Shown here piece after piece: positions 34,242-34,650 of a stretch of DNA of 34,650 bases. The position numbers and the translations under genes were made by a program. Source of the DNA: an uncultured Lachnospiraceae bacterium. Lineage in GTDB: Bacteria > Bacillota > Clostridia > Lachnospirales > Lachnospiraceae. The DNA lies in NCBI GenBank assembly GCA_902781325.1, contig CACZJD010000027.1:1-34650 (forward strand), in the 5' to 3' direction. Each line of letters begins with the position of its first letter. Position 1 is the stretch's first letter. The notes beneath the pieces are model-generated. The model had not been told where the DNA came from, did no database searches, and was given only the letters and a program-made list of their open reading frames with translations.

Positions 34242-34650
34242 TCACGGAAGGACTTCTGCTATGCAGGATTCCGTGCCTGTGACAGAACCTTGTATCATTT
34301 CCGGCTTTCCGCCGCCCTTTGCTCCCAGCTTCTCCCTGAGCGCTTTCTGCACGTCCCGGGAGTCCATTTTCCTGCTGCCTATAATATAGCGGTATTTGCC
34401 CTCAGAGCCTGTTGACGAGATTTCTCTGCACGATATTGTCCATGTCCCCGACAAACAAAAAAACATTCTTCCGATCCCTGGGGATCGTCTCAAGACGGAG
34501 AAACGCGGCTTTATATTCAAGATCGCGGTTCTTCTGCTTCAGTTCGCCGATCTCGTCGAGAAGATGCCTGACTCCGTCCCCGATCTCATCCTGGCTGCGG
34601 TTTGTCAGATGGGAGACTTCCTCTATGCGCTGCTGCCTTTTCTGCATCAG
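34242..34650 (-). pseudogene. Alanyl-tRNA editing (AlaX/DHHA1) protein, frameshifted; 5' end beyond window
   Basis: This is the C-terminal part of an AlaX-like trans-editing enzyme that removes wrongly attached amino acids from tRNA-Ala. The upstream frame (34650 to about 34405) gives a helical stretch with NRSQDEIGDGVRHLLDEI and then VFLFVGDMDNIVQRNLVNRL, ending at TGA (34402-34404). The other frame resumes at once with EGKYRYIIGSRKMDSR and the DHHA1 glycine motif GAKGGGKPEMIQGSVTG, ending at 34242. The two parts join without loss of family sequence, so the break is one small indel near 34400-34407, either mutation or sequence error. The catalytic N-terminal domain lies outside the window. 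Confidence 0.8.

Noticed and set aside
34242..34520. Separate small gene at the right edge
   Set aside because: Its first third is out-of-frame noise, and the rest continues the DHHA1 domain of the upstream frame, so both are parts of one broken gene.
1..34650. CRISPR array, tRNA, rRNA, insertion sequence or prophage
   Set aside because: I saw no regularly spaced repeats, cloverleaf sequences, transposase or integrase motifs, or terminal repeats anywhere in the window.

Overview
The window looks like a housekeeping stretch of an anaerobic, fermentative, low-to-mid GC Firmicute, most probably a member of the Lachnospiraceae or a nearby clostridial family. The evidence is a trimeric [FeFe] hydrogenase of the bifurcating type, a reverse rubrerythrin, a tig-clpP-clpX-ysxC block, clostridial families such as DUF4364, strong AGGAGG ribosome binding sites, and Rho-independent terminators after several units. 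All genes lie on the minus strand except one transporter at 32547-33767.

Layout, in minus-strand transcription order from the right edge: an alanyl-tRNA editing (AlaX-type) gene broken by a frameshift, followed by a small membrane protein; the plus-strand dicarboxylate/amino-acid:cation symporter between its own promoter and terminator; an RsmF-type rRNA methyltransferase; glycogen phosphorylase, rarA and a DUF4364 gene as one unit; rho; malQ; the protein quality-control block tig, clpP, clpX; ysxC; a DUF308 membrane protein; clpB; the hydrogenase operon hydCBA; sbcDC; a membrane acyltransferase in more A/T-rich DNA; an OmpR-type response regulator overlapping an AI-2E-family permease; reverse rubrerythrin; a UBA-like/DUF4342 membrane protein; a sensor histidine kinase; and a GH13 alpha-amylase-like gene cut by the left edge.

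Three themes link the genes. Alpha-glucan turnover is covered by glgP, malQ and the GH13 gene. Redox and oxygen handling is covered by HydABC, with a Rex-like site at its promoter, and by reverse rubrerythrin, whose sigma-A-type promoter carries a 37-bp near-perfect palindrome. Proteostasis is covered by Tig, ClpP, ClpX and ClpB.

Two genes are broken. The GH13 gene carries an exact 83-bp tandem duplication that shifts its frame before catalytic region IV, and the alaX-type gene has a single frameshift. Both could be real mutations or assembly errors. I found no CRISPR array, IS element, tRNA or rRNA, and no clearly novel multi-gene system. The least explained part is the 1.2-5.8 kb segment, where a possible two-component pair encloses a permease, a peroxide/oxygen detoxification enzyme and an uncharacterised membrane protein.
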